A DNA stretch of 64,000 nt from NCBI RefSeq assembly GCF_014170335.1, contig NZ_LZZS01000031.1, positions 111,079-175,078 of the forward strand, read 5' to 3'. This DNA comes from Achromobacter sp. UMC46 (GTDB lineage: Bacteria > Pseudomonadota > Gammaproteobacteria > Burkholderiales > Burkholderiaceae_B). Positions 63,793 to 64,000 of this stretch are shown here, piece after piece (within the stretch, counting starts at the first letter, position 1; every line of letters begins with the position of its first letter). A program made the translations under genes and the position numbers. The notes under the pieces were generated by a model. It saw nothing but the letters and a program-made list of their open reading frames with translations, was not told the origin of the DNA and did not search any database.

Positions 63793-64000
63793 TGCCGACC
63801 GCCGGCGCGGGCCTGAATGCGTTGATCGCGCAGTGCCGCCGGGTAGAGGCGGCGCTGGCGGACGGCGCCGACCCGGCGGCCTCGGCGGCCATGCATCGGT
63901 TCGTGGCGGACATGGACGCCAGGCGGACGCCGCCGGGGATGTGGTCGCCGTTGGCGTTGTCAGTGCTGGTGATGACGGGCGGGCTGGGGGTGGGCATCGA
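63792..64000 (+). CDS. Hypothetical protein, cut by window end
   Basis: An open frame starts at ATG 63792, overlapping the lysR stop (TGATG), and runs to the right edge for 69 codons. It begins MPTAGAGLNALIAQCRRVEAALADG and has a hydrophobic stretch SPLALSVLVMTGGLGVG near the end of the visible part, possibly a membrane segment. No family was recognised. Codon bias agrees with the strand. Confidence 0.45.
   Translation, partial: MPTAGAGLNALIAQCRRVEAALADGADPAASAAMHRFVADMDARRTPPGMWSPLALSVLVMTGGLGVGI

Overview
The window is about 64 kb of high-GC chromosomal DNA. It most likely comes from a soil or opportunistic betaproteobacterium of the Alcaligenaceae (Achromobacter/Bordetella type). The basis is the high GC coding bias, three Bug-type tripartite-tricarboxylate receptors, many LysR/GntR/IclR-controlled catabolic operons, the aapJQMP and livJHMGF transporters, and a general layout familiar from Achromobacter. 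This placement is inferred from gene content. No rRNA, tRNA, CRISPR array or prophage was recognised.

Positions 1-5 kb: a truncated ABC substrate-binding protein and an SDR dehydrogenase face a GntR regulator, with two inverted copies of an ATGTATACA operator between them. Next come a beta-carbonic anhydrase, a possible small RNA ending in a strong terminator, a two-unit GC-rich tandem repeat, an FxLYD protein and a PsiF-repeat protein. Positions 5-13 kb: a lower beta-ketoadipate operon (pcaI-pcaJ-catC-yciI-pcaD-cyclase) faces its IclR regulator across paired 15-bp dyads. It is followed by a short-chain fatty-acid operon (3-hydroxyacyl-CoA dehydrogenase, AtoE permease, SDR) behind a second, related dyad. 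Positions 13-25 kb: housekeeping genes (ppc, queC, ilvD), an unusual receiver-like/winged-helix/EAL fusion, a GNAT-MFS pair divergent from LysR-AraC, and a second LysR.

Positions 25-41 kb: a large catabolic island. Its main operon reads an AroE-like dehydrogenase, livJHMGF, an SDR, a fused E1 2-oxoacid dehydrogenase, a VOC protein, E2 and E3. Many of the joints are ATGA overlaps. A divergent SDR-GntR pair and a SAF-domain oxidoreductase complete it. The substrate is unknown; the private dehydrogenase complex implies a 2-oxoacid or acetoin-like intermediate. The LivF subunit has Arg in place of the Walker A Lys.

Positions 41-52 kb: a deoxyribonucleotidase, thpR, an orphan cheD with a repeat tail, ftsEX, the aapJQMP amino-acid transporter, a Bug receptor, and a complete IS256-family element (50617-51986) with an 8-bp target duplication.

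Positions 52-64 kb: a 3-hydroxybenzoate/gentisate operon divergent from a LysR regulator. It encodes gentisate dioxygenase, fumarylpyruvate hydrolase, zeta-class maleylpyruvate isomerase and 3-hydroxybenzoate 6-hydroxylase, giving the route 3-hydroxybenzoate to gentisate to fumarate plus pyruvate. It also holds genes the route does not need: a second flavin monooxygenase, a third FAD oxidoreductase, a chorismate-mutase-fold protein, two Bug receptors and an ABC binding protein. This suggests a feeder substrate that has not been described.
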